Shown here: positions 16,652 through 25,194 of the stretch, one piece after another
How the letters are laid out: each line of letters opens with the position of its first letter
How positions within the stretch are numbered: position 1 is the stretch's first letter
DNA from: Vicingaceae bacterium
GTDB taxonomy: Bacteria > Bacteroidota > Bacteroidia > Flavobacteriales_E > Vicingaceae
Direction of reading: 5' to 3'
Length of the DNA: 64,000 nucleotides
NCBI GenBank assembly: GCA_028245195.1
Contig: JAOKCF010000001.1
Coordinates: 478,326-542,325, forward strand
The notes under the pieces: model-generated
What the model was told of the DNA's origin: nothing
The model's database searches: none
The model's input: the letters and a program-made list of their open reading frames with translations, nothing else
Program-made: the position numbers and the translations under genes

Positions 16652-17873
16652 CAGATGATAAAACAAGACAGGCAAAAGGCAAACTTAAACAATCAAAATC
16701 GAAGTTAGATACCCTCTTAAATATCACAAACGCTATCAATAACAATTCCTCTGAGGAGTACCTCTTCACAATCTTAAATCAATCCTTACCGACAGCTTAA
16801 ACATTGCTAAGCTCGACCTTTTTACCTTTGATACAAAACAGTGGAAGGTTTCAATGAGTGAAGGTATTTCGAAAGATGAGTGCGAAAAAATAGACATTTC
16901 GAGACTACTTGAATCTTTTACAGACATCGGCACCGTTAGTCGAGAAAATAGTAGTTCTTCATTAAATCATTTTGACATCGCTATCCCAATTTTTCACAAT
17001 GACCGACCGCTAGCATTTGTGCTATTGGCAGATGTTGATGGAGAAAAAATGGAAATCAGTCCAATTATAAAACATTTTCGTTTTATTCAGACATTAATCA
17101 ATATCACTGTTGTCGCCCTAGAGAACAAGAGATTGAACAAACAAGAAATTAATCAAGCTGCCATAAATAAGGAGTTAGAGCTAGCAAAAGATATGCAAAC
17201 ACTGCTATTTCCTAAAACTTTACCGAACACGGCTTCTCTAAAAGCAACTGCCTTATACCTACCTCATAGTGAAGTCGGTGGAGACTATTATGATGTAATT
17301 CCACTTTCTAATGGTAGAACAGCATTTTGTATTGCAGATGTTTCGGGAAAAGGAATTTCTGCCGCTCTGCTAATGGCTAATTTCCAAGCGAACTTGAGAG
17401 CGTTAATTAGAATTGCGAATGACTTAGATGAACTAGTTGAATTGTGCAATCAAAAAATAATTGAGTCGGCAAACTTCGAAAAGTTTATTACCCTTTTTAT
17501 TGGCATTTTTGATCCAAAAAAAGAATTGAGTTACATCAATTGTGGCCACCAGCGACCTATTTTCCACAAAGTAAAAAAGTTCAGCTACTTGAAACAGGGA
17601 CTACCATTTTAGGAATGTTTGAAAAATTACCATCCCTTATAAGAGGCACTATTCCGGTAAATAATAATGACATGTTAGGTTGTTTTACGGATGGATTAAC
17701 AGAAATGCCTGACCAAAATGGCACCCAATTGGAAGTTGAAGGAATAGCTTCTATTCTAAAAGAAAAAAAATATTTCTGAAGTTGAGGATTCCTTGACCAC
17801 GCTAATTCAGCAGAGTAAAACAAACATTGGCTTAGACGACGATATTACTTTTCTAGCTGCTCAGTTTCTGTAG
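16648..17873 (+). pseudogene. SpoIIE/RsbU-type PP2C phosphatase gene with three frameshifts
   Basis: Intact, this would encode about 407 residues: an N-terminal coiled/GAF-like sensor and a PP2C phosphatase (GGDYYDVIPLSNG, ADVSGKGISAALLMAN, INCGHQRP, then GCFTDGLTEMPD and GLDDDITFLAAQFL). Such proteins act in partner-switching regulation. Three single-base indels break it: one missing base near 16785 in a C run, one missing base in the A run at 17573-17578, and one extra base in the A run at 17763-17770. Undoing these joins the pieces into one continuous family-like protein. The start at 16648 overlaps the stop of the lpxD-like gene. The end overlaps the convergent ligase gene by 29 bases. 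All lesions are in homopolymers, so assembly error is the main alternative. Confidence 0.8.
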
Positions 17874-19293
17874 TCAAAAATTTCTCAAAGTTTAAATCGA
17901 TTGCAACAATAATTGCAATAAACGCCCAAAACGGCACACTTGCCTTATCGGTATCTAAAAAGTTATTTAGGGTACCATTGATAATATATGAGGTAAAAGC
18001 AAGAATAATAAAGAATACGATTGTTCTTATCTCCCCCTTCGGCAATCTAAAATATAAGAAAGTAGCTCGATAATAGAACATAATGAGAATTAAGACGAAG
18101 GTTAATCCTCCTAGCAGGCCCTCTTCAGCTAACGGCCCAATAAATTCAGAATGCGCATTACCTCCATCTCCTGCATTTGTACTAATAATTGTAACATCCT
18201 CCGATGATTGGAATGGGGCATACTTAAATTCGTATGTACCCGGTCCCCAGCCGATTATCGGCTTTCTCTTAAACATCTCTATTGCCGAGTTCCATCTATT
18301 TATTCGCTCCAAGTTTGATGCATCTGTTGATATATTCGTAATGGACTGAACATGCTCACCTAAGTTCTCTGAAGTTGAGTCTTGTTCATTTTTTTTAAGA
18401 GTGTTTATGATGTCTGTCCTAAAAATTCCGGCAAAAAATAAAACTAATGCGGCCGCAGAAAGCACAAAGGTTCCTTTTAAACGCAGCAGATATATTAAAG
18501 AAACAGCAAACGCTACTATTAAACTAATCCATGCTGCACGACCATATGAAAAAATAATGCCCAACGCTAAAACAACTATCATTAATGCCGTGATCACTCT
18601 ATACTTTTTATACCGTTTAAGAATAAACAACAATACCATAATCGGAAACATCATTGCGACCACTGCACCGTAGACCGTATGATCCTTAAAGAAAGGTTGC
18701 ATTACCCAGTGCGCAGGACGTTCTGCGAAACCGTATTGACTATGGTGCAAAAACGTGTACAGCGCTACACCCGCCAAAGGAATTAAGTACAGCCAAAAAA
18801 ACAATCGAATATTTTTAACTTTCTTAAAAAGCTGTGTCGCTATAAAATAAAATGCAATGATAAACCAAAGCCTAGCCAAAAGGAATTTTAAAGACACGAA
18901 AGGCATCGTACTTGTCAACGTTGTAATGATAATCCAAGCCAAATTAATCAGAACTGCTATTGTAATTGGATGCTTCAAAACAGACATGTCATACTTCCTA
19001 TAGTATAGCACTCTTAGAATAAATATGAGCATAACACCAAATAACAAAGGCTCTGTTGGTAAAAACATGCCTACTCCACCGAATTCAAGTTCTTCTAGAT
19101 TTAACGACAGTGGGGTGGTGAAAACGATAAACCACATGAGCTTATCTGTTGCTACAAAAGCCATAAATAACAGCACTATAGCGAACGGTATTATGGCAAA
19201 CCAATATTGCTCTGATGCAATCAAGGCGCTATTGGTCATAATGAACAAAAAGCTCAAAATCAATACCCAATTTGACTTTAACTCTTCAGACAT
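17845..19293 (-). CDS. O-antigen ligase / polymerase family membrane protein
   Basis: The 482-residue protein has about eleven to twelve hydrophobic segments and a large periplasmic loop. It contains the Wzy_C-type region: RWNSAIEMFKRKPIIGWGPG, then NAHSEFIGPLAEEGLLGG, where the histidine is conserved in ligases that attach O-antigen or polymerise surface glycans in the inner membrane. It is the third gene of a minus-strand set after two Wzz-like genes (1 base gap), so it likely handles the glycan whose length those proteins set. Ligase and polymerase roles cannot be told apart here. Confidence 0.85.
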   Translation of the reverse strand: MSEELKSNWVLILSFLFIMTNSALIASEQYWFAIIPFAIVLLFMAFVATDKLMWFIVFTTPLSLNLEELEFGGVGMFLPTEPLLFGVMLIFILRVLYYRKYDMSVLKHPITIAVLINLAWIIITTLTSTMPFVSLKFLLARLWFIIAFYFIATQLFKKVKNIRLFFWLYLIPLAGVALYTFLHHSQYGFAERPAHWVMQPFFKDHTVYGAVVAMMFPIMVLLFILKRYKKYRVITALMIVVLALGIIFSYGRAAWISLIVAFAVSLIYLLRLKGTFVLSAAALVLFFAGIFRTDIINTLKKNEQDSTSENLGEHVQSITNISTDASNLERINRWNSAIEMFKRKPIIGWGPGTYEFKYAPFQSSEDVTIISTNAGDGGNAHSEFIGPLAEEGLLGGLTFVLILIMFYYRATFLYFRLPKGEIRTIVFFIILAFTSYIINGTLNNFLDTDKASVPFWAFIAIIVAIDLNFEKFLTTETEQLEK

Positions 19294-19294
19294 C

Positions 19295-20257
19295 TTACTT
19301 TTTTTGGTAACCTAAGACCAATAACATCACAAAAGTAAAACCCATTGAGGCGAAAACCGCAGTTACAAGAATTAGCCACCGAATTGGATAGGATTTTTTA
19401 TCTGAAACCTCTGGTTTTACAACAACATTTGAATAGGTTTGGACTTTGTTCAGGTCTTTTAAAGCATGTTCTAAACCACCTCTTCTCGTCATATACTCGT
19501 CATTTATAACGTTCAGCTGAGCATGTAAATCATGAAATTTTCTGCCATGCTTTTGGAGATTTTCATATAGCGTCTTAGCTTCTTCAAAATCTTTCCCTTT
19601 CTTACCTTCAAGTAGGAAGTCCATGTATTTCTCTGTTACTCTTTCGGATTGGGTTATATAGTCTAAGATTCCATATTTTGTACTAATCTCTCTAATTTTA
19701 TTTTCTAAACTATCAAGTTGAGCCTTTTTATTAACCATCATCTTTCTATTGATGACCACTATCTCCGTATATTTTTCTCGCTCTGTTCTGCGGATTATAT
19801 TATTTACCTCGTCGATAATTTCTGCTGCAATATCTCTCGCTTTCACCGGATCGGTGGACAGTGTATTAATTCTGATTGACTCAAATCTCGTTTCCTCGAA
19901 TGAGATGTGTTCTGCATAGGCAGCATTCATAAATGTTTGTTTATTGGGGTCTTCTTTGTCAATATCGTACTCATCAAAGAGGTTGAACTTTTCTGTGATA
20001 TGGCCTCTTAACTCATTCGATTCTAAATACTGTTGCATCTGCTCTAAGCCATTTTCCTCAGCATATTGCCCTAAGTTCGCCGGATAAATAATGGCTTGAG
20101 ATTTGAACTTTGGTGGTATAAATTGAGGTAAGGAAAAAACGTAAGCAAAAACTCCTGCAATTGCTCCAATAACGACAAGAAGCTTCCACTTCTTAGACGC
20201 AAATTGAACTATTTCTATATTAGATTTCATAGTATTCTCTATTTCTATTTTTTCCAT
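19295..20257 (-). CDS. Wzz-type polysaccharide chain-length protein (copy 2)
   Basis: The 320-residue inner-membrane protein has a transmembrane segment near residues 27-45 (LLVVIGAIAGVFAYVFSL), a large periplasmic coiled-coil region, and a second transmembrane segment close to the C-terminus (YPIRWLILVTAVFASMGF). Wzz/PCP proteins set the modal length of surface polysaccharides. No cytoplasmic tyrosine-kinase domain is attached. It shares the pattern of its upstream neighbour (LRGHITEKFNLFDEYDID versus IRGHIIEKFDLMNHYDIN), so the two probably arose by duplication and may form a hetero-oligomer. Confidence 0.83.
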   Translation of the reverse strand: MEKIEIENTMKSNIEIVQFASKKWKLLVVIGAIAGVFAYVFSLPQFIPPKFKSQAIIYPANLGQYAEENGLEQMQQYLESNELRGHITEKFNLFDEYDIDKEDPNKQTFMNAAYAEHISFEETRFESIRINTLSTDPVKARDIAAEIIDEVNNIIRRTEREKYTEIVVINRKMMVNKKAQLDSLENKIREISTKYGILDYITQSERVTEKYMDFLLEGKKGKDFEEAKTLYENLQKHGRKFHDLHAQLNVINDEYMTRRGGLEHALKDLNKVQTYSNVVVKPEVSDKKSYPIRWLILVTAVFASMGFTFVMLLVLGYQKK

Positions 20258-20259
20258 TG

Positions 20260-21252
20260 TTATGATTTAGGATCAAATAAGATTAATACAATCATTGTGA
20301 AAAGAAATGTTGCTATCGTTGAGCTTACAACAATTAACCAGCGTACAGGATAACTTGCCCTTTCGGAAGCATATGCTCGGTTAACAATAAACGTCTGATC
20401 TATACTTGATTCTGCATTAACTCTTGCTTCGGCATACACTTTTCTAAGATCACTTAATTTTTCGCGCTCGTATTCCATTTGTTGTACTAGGCTCAAATAT
20501 TTACCCCCATATTTCGAAATGGTATCTAACTTATTACTTATTTCCTTTGCCGCCGATGCATTTCCTTTGACCAAAGCCGCTCCATATTGATTGCTCAGCA
20601 CCTCCACTTGTGTCTCATAATCTTGCACACCTTTCGCTCTTATCTGATTTAAGGTGTCTTCCATTCGATTAATTTCCGCTACCAAACTGTTAAATTCTCG
20701 CTCAACAATTTCAAATCCTTGACGGGCAACTTTTTTTAATATCCCGGACAGAACTTCTTCCACTTTTGCCGAAATTTCATTTGCAATATTTGCTGCGTAA
20801 TTCTTGTCAGTATCTAGAACTTCTATTTTTACTGACATAAATTTCGTTCGGTAAAAATCAATGTTTTCCTGATACTCTTCGTACAACTTGGTTTGACGAT
20901 ATTTTTCTTCTGGATTAATATCGTAGTGATTCATTAAATCGAATTTTTCAATAATATGACCTCTTATTTCATCAGAATTAAGAAGTTGTATTAACTGCTC
21001 CGCTTGCTCTTCCTCTCCAAACTCTAAAAAATCTTTTTCTCTATAATTTTCATCGTTGAGCAATGCCCTTGAAATTGATGTTGTTGTAGAAGGAAAGAGA
21101 ATAACTGACGATTCAAATTTATCTTCAATTAAAAAAGAGAATATAATGGAAGAAATAAATGCCAATGCAGAGGTAATCAAAAGTACATTCCTTCTTTTCT
21201 TAAGAAACTGGAATATACCATTCGAGTTAATGTCATAAGATTGATCGTTCAT
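20260..21252 (-). CDS. Wzz-type polysaccharide chain-length protein (copy 1)
   Basis: This 330-residue protein has the same build as the following gene: N-terminal membrane segment (VLLITSALAFISSIIFSFLI), periplasmic helical region with the IRGHIIEKFDLMNHYDIN motif, and a C-terminal membrane segment after YPVRWLIVVSSTIATFLF. It is the first gene of the set, starting 157 bases from the end of the aspartate kinase gene. Only 2 bases separate its stop from the next gene. Its role is inferred as chain-length control for the glycan handled by the adjacent ligase-like protein. Confidence 0.83.
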   Translation of the reverse strand: MNDQSYDINSNGIFQFLKKRRNVLLITSALAFISSIIFSFLIEDKFESSVILFPSTTTSISRALLNDENYREKDFLEFGEEEQAEQLIQLLNSDEIRGHIIEKFDLMNHYDINPEEKYRQTKLYEEYQENIDFYRTKFMSVKIEVLDTDKNYAANIANEISAKVEEVLSGILKKVARQGFEIVEREFNSLVAEINRMEDTLNQIRAKGVQDYETQVEVLSNQYGAALVKGNASAAKEISNKLDTISKYGGKYLSLVQQMEYEREKLSDLRKVYAEARVNAESSIDQTFIVNRAYASERASYPVRWLIVVSSTIATFLFTMIVLILFDPKS

Positions 21253-21409
21253 AGCTGGCTCTTATTTTAAAAATTGTCAAATTTAGTGAAAAACAAAGAT
21301 AGGCCCCTTTCCTTAAATAGACTAAATCATCCTCGAACAATAGACTTCATAATCAATAGCTTGTTTATTTATGCTGCTTGATAGCTTTTTAAATGACAAG
21401 TATCAAAAA

Positions 21410-22666
21410 TTAAGTCAAAACAAATCTAGCGGTACTTCTCGTTCTTTGCTCAAGTAATACTGTTCTTCCCTTTAATAAATCGGCAATAATTTGTTCTGTA
21501 AAGTGACGAATAGTTATTAAGGTAGCTCCTTCATTATATACCACTCTAAATTTATCAGAGACTGCCTTTCTCAATTCCTCAATTTTCGCTTTATCAAAAT
21601 CAAATGCTACTGTAAAACTAATCGCCGAATTCTGCAAAATATTAACGGACAAGCCAATGTCAGAAAACAATTGAAAAATTTCAGAAAGCCTTAGTTCATC
21701 AATAAAATCAAATTCTTTAGAACTAAACGAAACTAAAATCTGGTTCTCTTTGTGAATATAAGAAGGTATGTCACAATCTTTCGAAGAGTTACCGTCTATT
21801 AAACTTCCACTCGTACTCGGGTTTTTAAACGACTTAACATACAGCGGTATCTTTTTATTCTCAAGTGGTTTTACCGTTTTAGGGTGAATAACAGAAGCTC
21901 CATAATATGCTAGTTCAATCGCTTCTTTGTAAGAAATATTTTCCAGCTTTACAGTTGAGCCGTAATATTTAGGGTCAGCATTTAACATCCCTTCTACATC
22001 CTTCCAAATTACCACCTCTTTTGCATTCAATGAACTAGCAAAAATAGCTGCAGAGAAATCTGAGCCCTCTCTTCCTAACGTTGTGGTAAAGTTTTCTGAG
22101 CTTGAACCAATAAAGCCTTGAGTCACTATTATATCTTGTGCAATTGTGGCTAGCTTTTGTTGTATTAATCTTTCTGTCTCCTCCCAATCAATTTTAGCCG
22201 CTTGATACGTATTATCAGTTCGAACTATATCTCTAGCATCAACCCAAGCATTTTCAATTCCTATTAACTTCAAATATGCAGTAAGTATCTTTGTAGAGAA
22301 TAATTCACCAAGTCCAATAAGCTGGTCGTACTCAAAACCCCGATTACCAATTGGTTCATCTTCGATCTGCCATTCTGCTTCTACAAAAGTATTGTGTAAC
22401 TCTTGGAAAATTGGGTTTTGCTTATTTTCAAATAGTTCATTACAAACTTCAAAGTGAAATGATTTTATCGCCTCCAGTTGATTGAAAACTTCATCGCTTC
22501 TGTTTAAATGTGATTCTAATACTCCTTCAAAAGCATTTGTAGTCTTTCCCATGGCAGAAACCACCACAACTAACTTCTCACCAGATTGGCTTTTAATAAT
22601 ATTGGCTGCATTTTTTACTCCTTCTGTGTCTTTCACAGAGGCTCCTCCAAATTTTAATACCTTCAT
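21410..22666 (-). CDS. lysC: Aspartate kinase
   Basis: Aspartate kinase phosphorylates aspartate at the entry to lysine, threonine and methionine synthesis. The 418-residue protein starts with the diagnostic MKVLKFGGASVKD, then has LVVVVSAMGKTT, TLGREGSDFSAA and VHPKT-like VIHPKTVKPLE, and ends with ACT-type regulatory sequence (from about residue 300; LSVNILQNSAISFTVAFD). It is monofunctional, with no homoserine dehydrogenase fused. The gene lies 4 bases after the acetyltransferase gene and probably shares its promoter. Confidence 0.93.
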   Translation of the reverse strand: MKVLKFGGASVKDTEGVKNAANIIKSQSGEKLVVVVSAMGKTTNAFEGVLESHLNRSDEVFNQLEAIKSFHFEVCNELFENKQNPIFQELHNTFVEAEWQIEDEPIGNRGFEYDQLIGLGELFSTKILTAYLKLIGIENAWVDARDIVRTDNTYQAAKIDWEETERLIQQKLATIAQDIIVTQGFIGSSSENFTTTLGREGSDFSAAIFASSLNAKEVVIWKDVEGMLNADPKYYGSTVKLENISYKEAIELAYYGASVIHPKTVKPLENKKIPLYVKSFKNPSTSGSLIDGNSSKDCDIPSYIHKENQILVSFSSKEFDFIDELRLSEIFQLFSDIGLSVNILQNSAISFTVAFDFDKAKIEELRKAVSDKFRVVYNEGATLITIRHFTEQIIADLLKGRTVLLEQRTRSTARFVLT

Positions 22667-22670
22667 TTTT

Positions 22671-23144
22671 TTATAAGTTCATGTTTTGAAGTTGCTCTTT
22701 TGTGAACCTTCCATTATACCATGTGCCATCTAGTTCAGCATTATATGATTTATAAAAATCAATTGCTGGGGTATTCCAATCAAATACTTGCCATTCCATT
22801 CGACCACTATTATGCTCCTTTGCAAAGCTAATAACTGCTTCAAATAAAGCCTTCCCTGCACCTATTCCTCTTTTCGACTCTGTCACTATTAAATCTTCCA
22901 GATAAACACATTTTCCTTTCCAAGTAGAGTACTTTTCATAAAAGATAGCCACTCCAATGATTTCACCCTTTTGTTCAGCAACAACTAATTCATAAATGCT
23001 GTTCTCGCCAAATCCGTCTTCCTCTAATTCTTTAAGGTTGATGGCAACTTCTTCGGGCGCTTTTTCATACTCGGCCAGCTCGCAAATCAGCTCTAATGTT
23101 CTCAAACAATCTGCTTTCTTACCTCTTCGAATAACAAAATCCAT
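22671..23144 (-). CDS. GNAT acetyltransferase, diamine N-acetyltransferase-like
   Basis: The 157-residue protein begins at the ATG at 23144 (MDFVIRRGKKADC); a longer open frame upstream to 23441 runs antisense through fbp and is not coding. It carries the GNAT acetyl-CoA motif VTESKRGIGAGKALFEAVI and the spermidine/spermine acetyltransferase-like segments VYLEDL and WNTPAIDFYKSYNA. It probably acetylates a small amine. It is divergent from fbp, has a good -7 box 12 bases upstream, and lies just ahead of aspartate kinase. Confidence 0.87.
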   Translation of the reverse strand: MDFVIRRGKKADCLRTLELICELAEYEKAPEEVAINLKELEEDGFGENSIYELVVAEQKGEIIGVAIFYEKYSTWKGKCVYLEDLIVTESKRGIGAGKALFEAVISFAKEHNSGRMEWQVFDWNTPAIDFYKSYNAELDGTWYNGRFTKEQLQNMNL

Positions 23145-23155
23145 TATTTTTAGTA

Positions 23156-23163
23156 CAAATTTA
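23156..23163 (-). promoter_or_regulatory. -7 promoter box for the acetyltransferase-lysC pair
   Basis: On the minus strand this reads TAAATTTG, a full match to TAnnTTTG, with the ATG 11 bases downstream of it. The predicted leader is under ten bases. Confidence 0.5.
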
Positions 23164-23262
23164 GGGATACGAGTGTGAAATAAATAGCACTTTTTTGGCT
23201 TTAGTAAAACTTTGAATTTTACGATATTTGTCACATTCAAGTGAAATAAAAACAGAGGTGCC

Positions 23263-24261
23263 ATGTCAGGAGTTAAAACGTTGAGTGAGTTTATTGCCGA
23301 AACACAGGATGATTTTCCTTTCGCAACAGGAGAATTAAGCAGACTTTTGAATGATATAGTGATTGCATCGAAAATCGTGAATAGAGAGGTCAATAAAGCA
23401 GGTTTAGCGGATATATTAGGCGCCACCTCACAAGAAAACATTCAAGGTGAAACACAACAGAAGCTTGACATTTTTGCCGATGAGCAATTTATTGCAGCGC
23501 TAAAAAATGGAGGGGAAGCTTGTGGAATTGCCTCGGAAGAAGTAAATGAATATCTGTCCTTTGATAGCACTCGATCGAAAAATGGGAAATACATTGTAGC
23601 ATTTGACCCTTTGGATGGTTCTTCTAATATTGATGTAAATGTTTCTATTGGTACCATTTTTAGCATCTATAGAAGAGTATCTGAGGTTGGCACGATAGCT
23701 ACCGAAGCCGATTATCTGCAAAAAGGTGAGAATCAAGTAGCAGCAGGTTATGTTATTTATGGTTCTTCAACCATGCTTATTTATACTACCGGTAACGGAG
23801 TAAATGGGTTTACCCTAGACCCGTCCATAGGAGAATATTGCTTGTCGCACCCTAAATTGAAAATTCCAAAAAATGGAAAACTCTATTCTATGAATGAGGG
23901 CAATTTAGCATATTGCTCTGAAGCTGTAAAAAACTACATTGCTTATTGTAAAGAAATTGACAAACCAACCAACAGGCCATACTCTGCAAGGTACATTGGT
24001 TCTATGGTTGCTGATTTTCATAGAAACATGATTAAGGGTGGCATTTTTATTTACCCTGAAACTACAAAAGCGCCAAAAGGCAAATTGCGCTTACTATACG
24101 AATGCAACCCAATGGCATTTTTAATGGAGCAAGCAGGTGGAATAGCAAGCAACGGAACGCAACGGATTATGGAAATAGAACCTGAAGAATTGCACCAAAG
24201 AGTTCCAACTATCATGGGTTCGAAAAACATGGTGAAGCAATTATTAAGTCTTTACAAGTAA
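23263..24261 (+). CDS. fbp: Class I fructose-1,6-bisphosphatase
   Basis: FBPase dephosphorylates fructose-1,6-bisphosphate in gluconeogenesis. The 332-residue protein has the metal and substrate signature [18 protein letters not shown] (about residues 114-131), [30 protein letters not shown] and [20 protein letters not shown], all in family order. It is the first gene of a possible operon with the TPR gene 12 bases downstream. Nothing odd is seen in it. Confidence 0.97.
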   Translation: MSGVKTLSEFIAETQDDFPFATGELSRLLNDIVIASKIVNREVNKAGLADILGATSQENIQGETQQKLDIFADEQFIAALKNGGEACGIASEEVNEYLSFDSTRSKNGKYIVAFDPLDGSSNIDVNVSIGTIFSIYRRVSEVGTIATEADYLQKGENQVAAGYVIYGSSTMLIYTTGNGVNGFTLDPSIGEYCLSHPKLKIPKNGKLYSMNEGNLAYCSEAVKNYIAYCKEIDKPTNRPYSARYIGSMVADFHRNMIKGGIFIYPETTKAPKGKLRLLYECNPMAFLMEQAGGIASNGTQRIMEIEPEELHQRVPTIMGSKNMVKQLLSLYK

Positions 24262-24273
24262 ATCAAGCTCAAT

Positions 24274-25185
24274 ATGAAAATTTTAAAAGCTCTATTTTTA
24301 AGTTTTCTAGCTTTTATTCTCCTCTCTTTTTCTTCTTCAAGTCAGGAAGTTTTACCCGATAGTTTAGTGGCATTGACAGAATCTAGTAAACTAAGTAAAA
24401 AAGCCACAGGATACCAGAAATCCGCACAATTTTTCTTTAAAGCAAATGACTCCGTTCAATATAAGAACGCCCTACAATCATTTAATCAACTGCCATTAGA
24501 AGACCTTTCGGACACCTTTAAGAGAGAATTAGTTAGAGCTCATTCCAGTTTTTTAGCCAACAGCTTTCAACATGCTATTGCGAGACAATTTTTACCAAAA
24601 TTAATTGATGACGCAAGGGAACAAAGTGATTTTGAGAGCAAGGCCCTTTTTCATCAACTTTTGGCACCTCATTACTTTTATAGTTTTCAATACGATAGCA
24701 GCAATTTTCATCTTGACAAAGCAATTGCTCTCTATTCTAAACTAAACATTACTCAGGAAATTGGAAACGTTACTATTAAAAAATCGGGAATTAGCTACGC
24801 TAAAGGTGATTATGAAATCGCTATAAAATATGCGTACGAGGCCATCGAAATCTTTAAAGAAACAGGCAATAAAGAGAAACTTGCGGTAGCTTACCTTCAA
24901 TTGGGTAACATTTTATATTTCCAAGATGATTTTTATCAGTCCATGCAATACTATGAACTTTCATTGTCTGCTTTTAAAGCCAACGAAAATGATGAGGGTA
25001 TATATAGGGCGTTATCGAACATTGGCTTAGTTAACTTAATGATTCATAACTATAAAAAAAGCATTTCCCAACAACTAGAATCTATTCAATACTTTACGTT
25101 AAAAAATAAAGAACTTGAAGCAAAAATAGTATGTGTAAACAAGAATGGCGTCAGTTACGACATAAAATGGAAGTCTCTTTCGTAA
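24274..25185 (+). CDS. TPR-repeat protein, probably a truncated remnant
   Basis: The 303-residue product has a signal peptide (LSFLAFILLSFSSSS, about residues 8-22) and a series of TPR-like helices (for example GDYEIAIKYAYEAIEIFKE and AVAYLQLGNILYFQDDFYQS). Bacteroidota proteins of this kind normally continue with more TPRs, a membrane helix and a histidine kinase or LuxR-type output domain. Here the frame stops in mid-repeat with SYDIKWKSLS, and the next gene starts 9 bases later. I read this as a gene that lost its 3' half by deletion, but a short genuine TPR protein is possible. Confidence 0.55.
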   Translation: MKILKALFLSFLAFILLSFSSSSQEVLPDSLVALTESSKLSKKATGYQKSAQFFFKANDSVQYKNALQSFNQLPLEDLSDTFKRELVRAHSSFLANSFQHAIARQFLPKLIDDAREQSDFESKALFHQLLAPHYFYSFQYDSSNFHLDKAIALYSKLNITQEIGNVTIKKSGISYAKGDYEIAIKYAYEAIEIFKETGNKEKLAVAYLQLGNILYFQDDFYQSMQYYELSLSAFKANENDEGIYRALSNIGLVNLMIHNYKKSISQQLESIQYFTLKNKELEAKIVCVNKNGVSYDIKWKSLS

Positions 25186-25194
25186 TATTATAGA

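Noticed and set aside
16785-17770. Programmed ribosomal frameshifting in the phosphatase gene
   Set aside because: Three independent shifts of mixed sign, without slippery heptamers plus downstream structures that I can see, are better explained by decay or slippage.
23145-23441. Longer start for the acetyltransferase at 23441
   Set aside because: It would run antisense through the start of fbp and past a good promoter; the GNAT domain begins at 23144.
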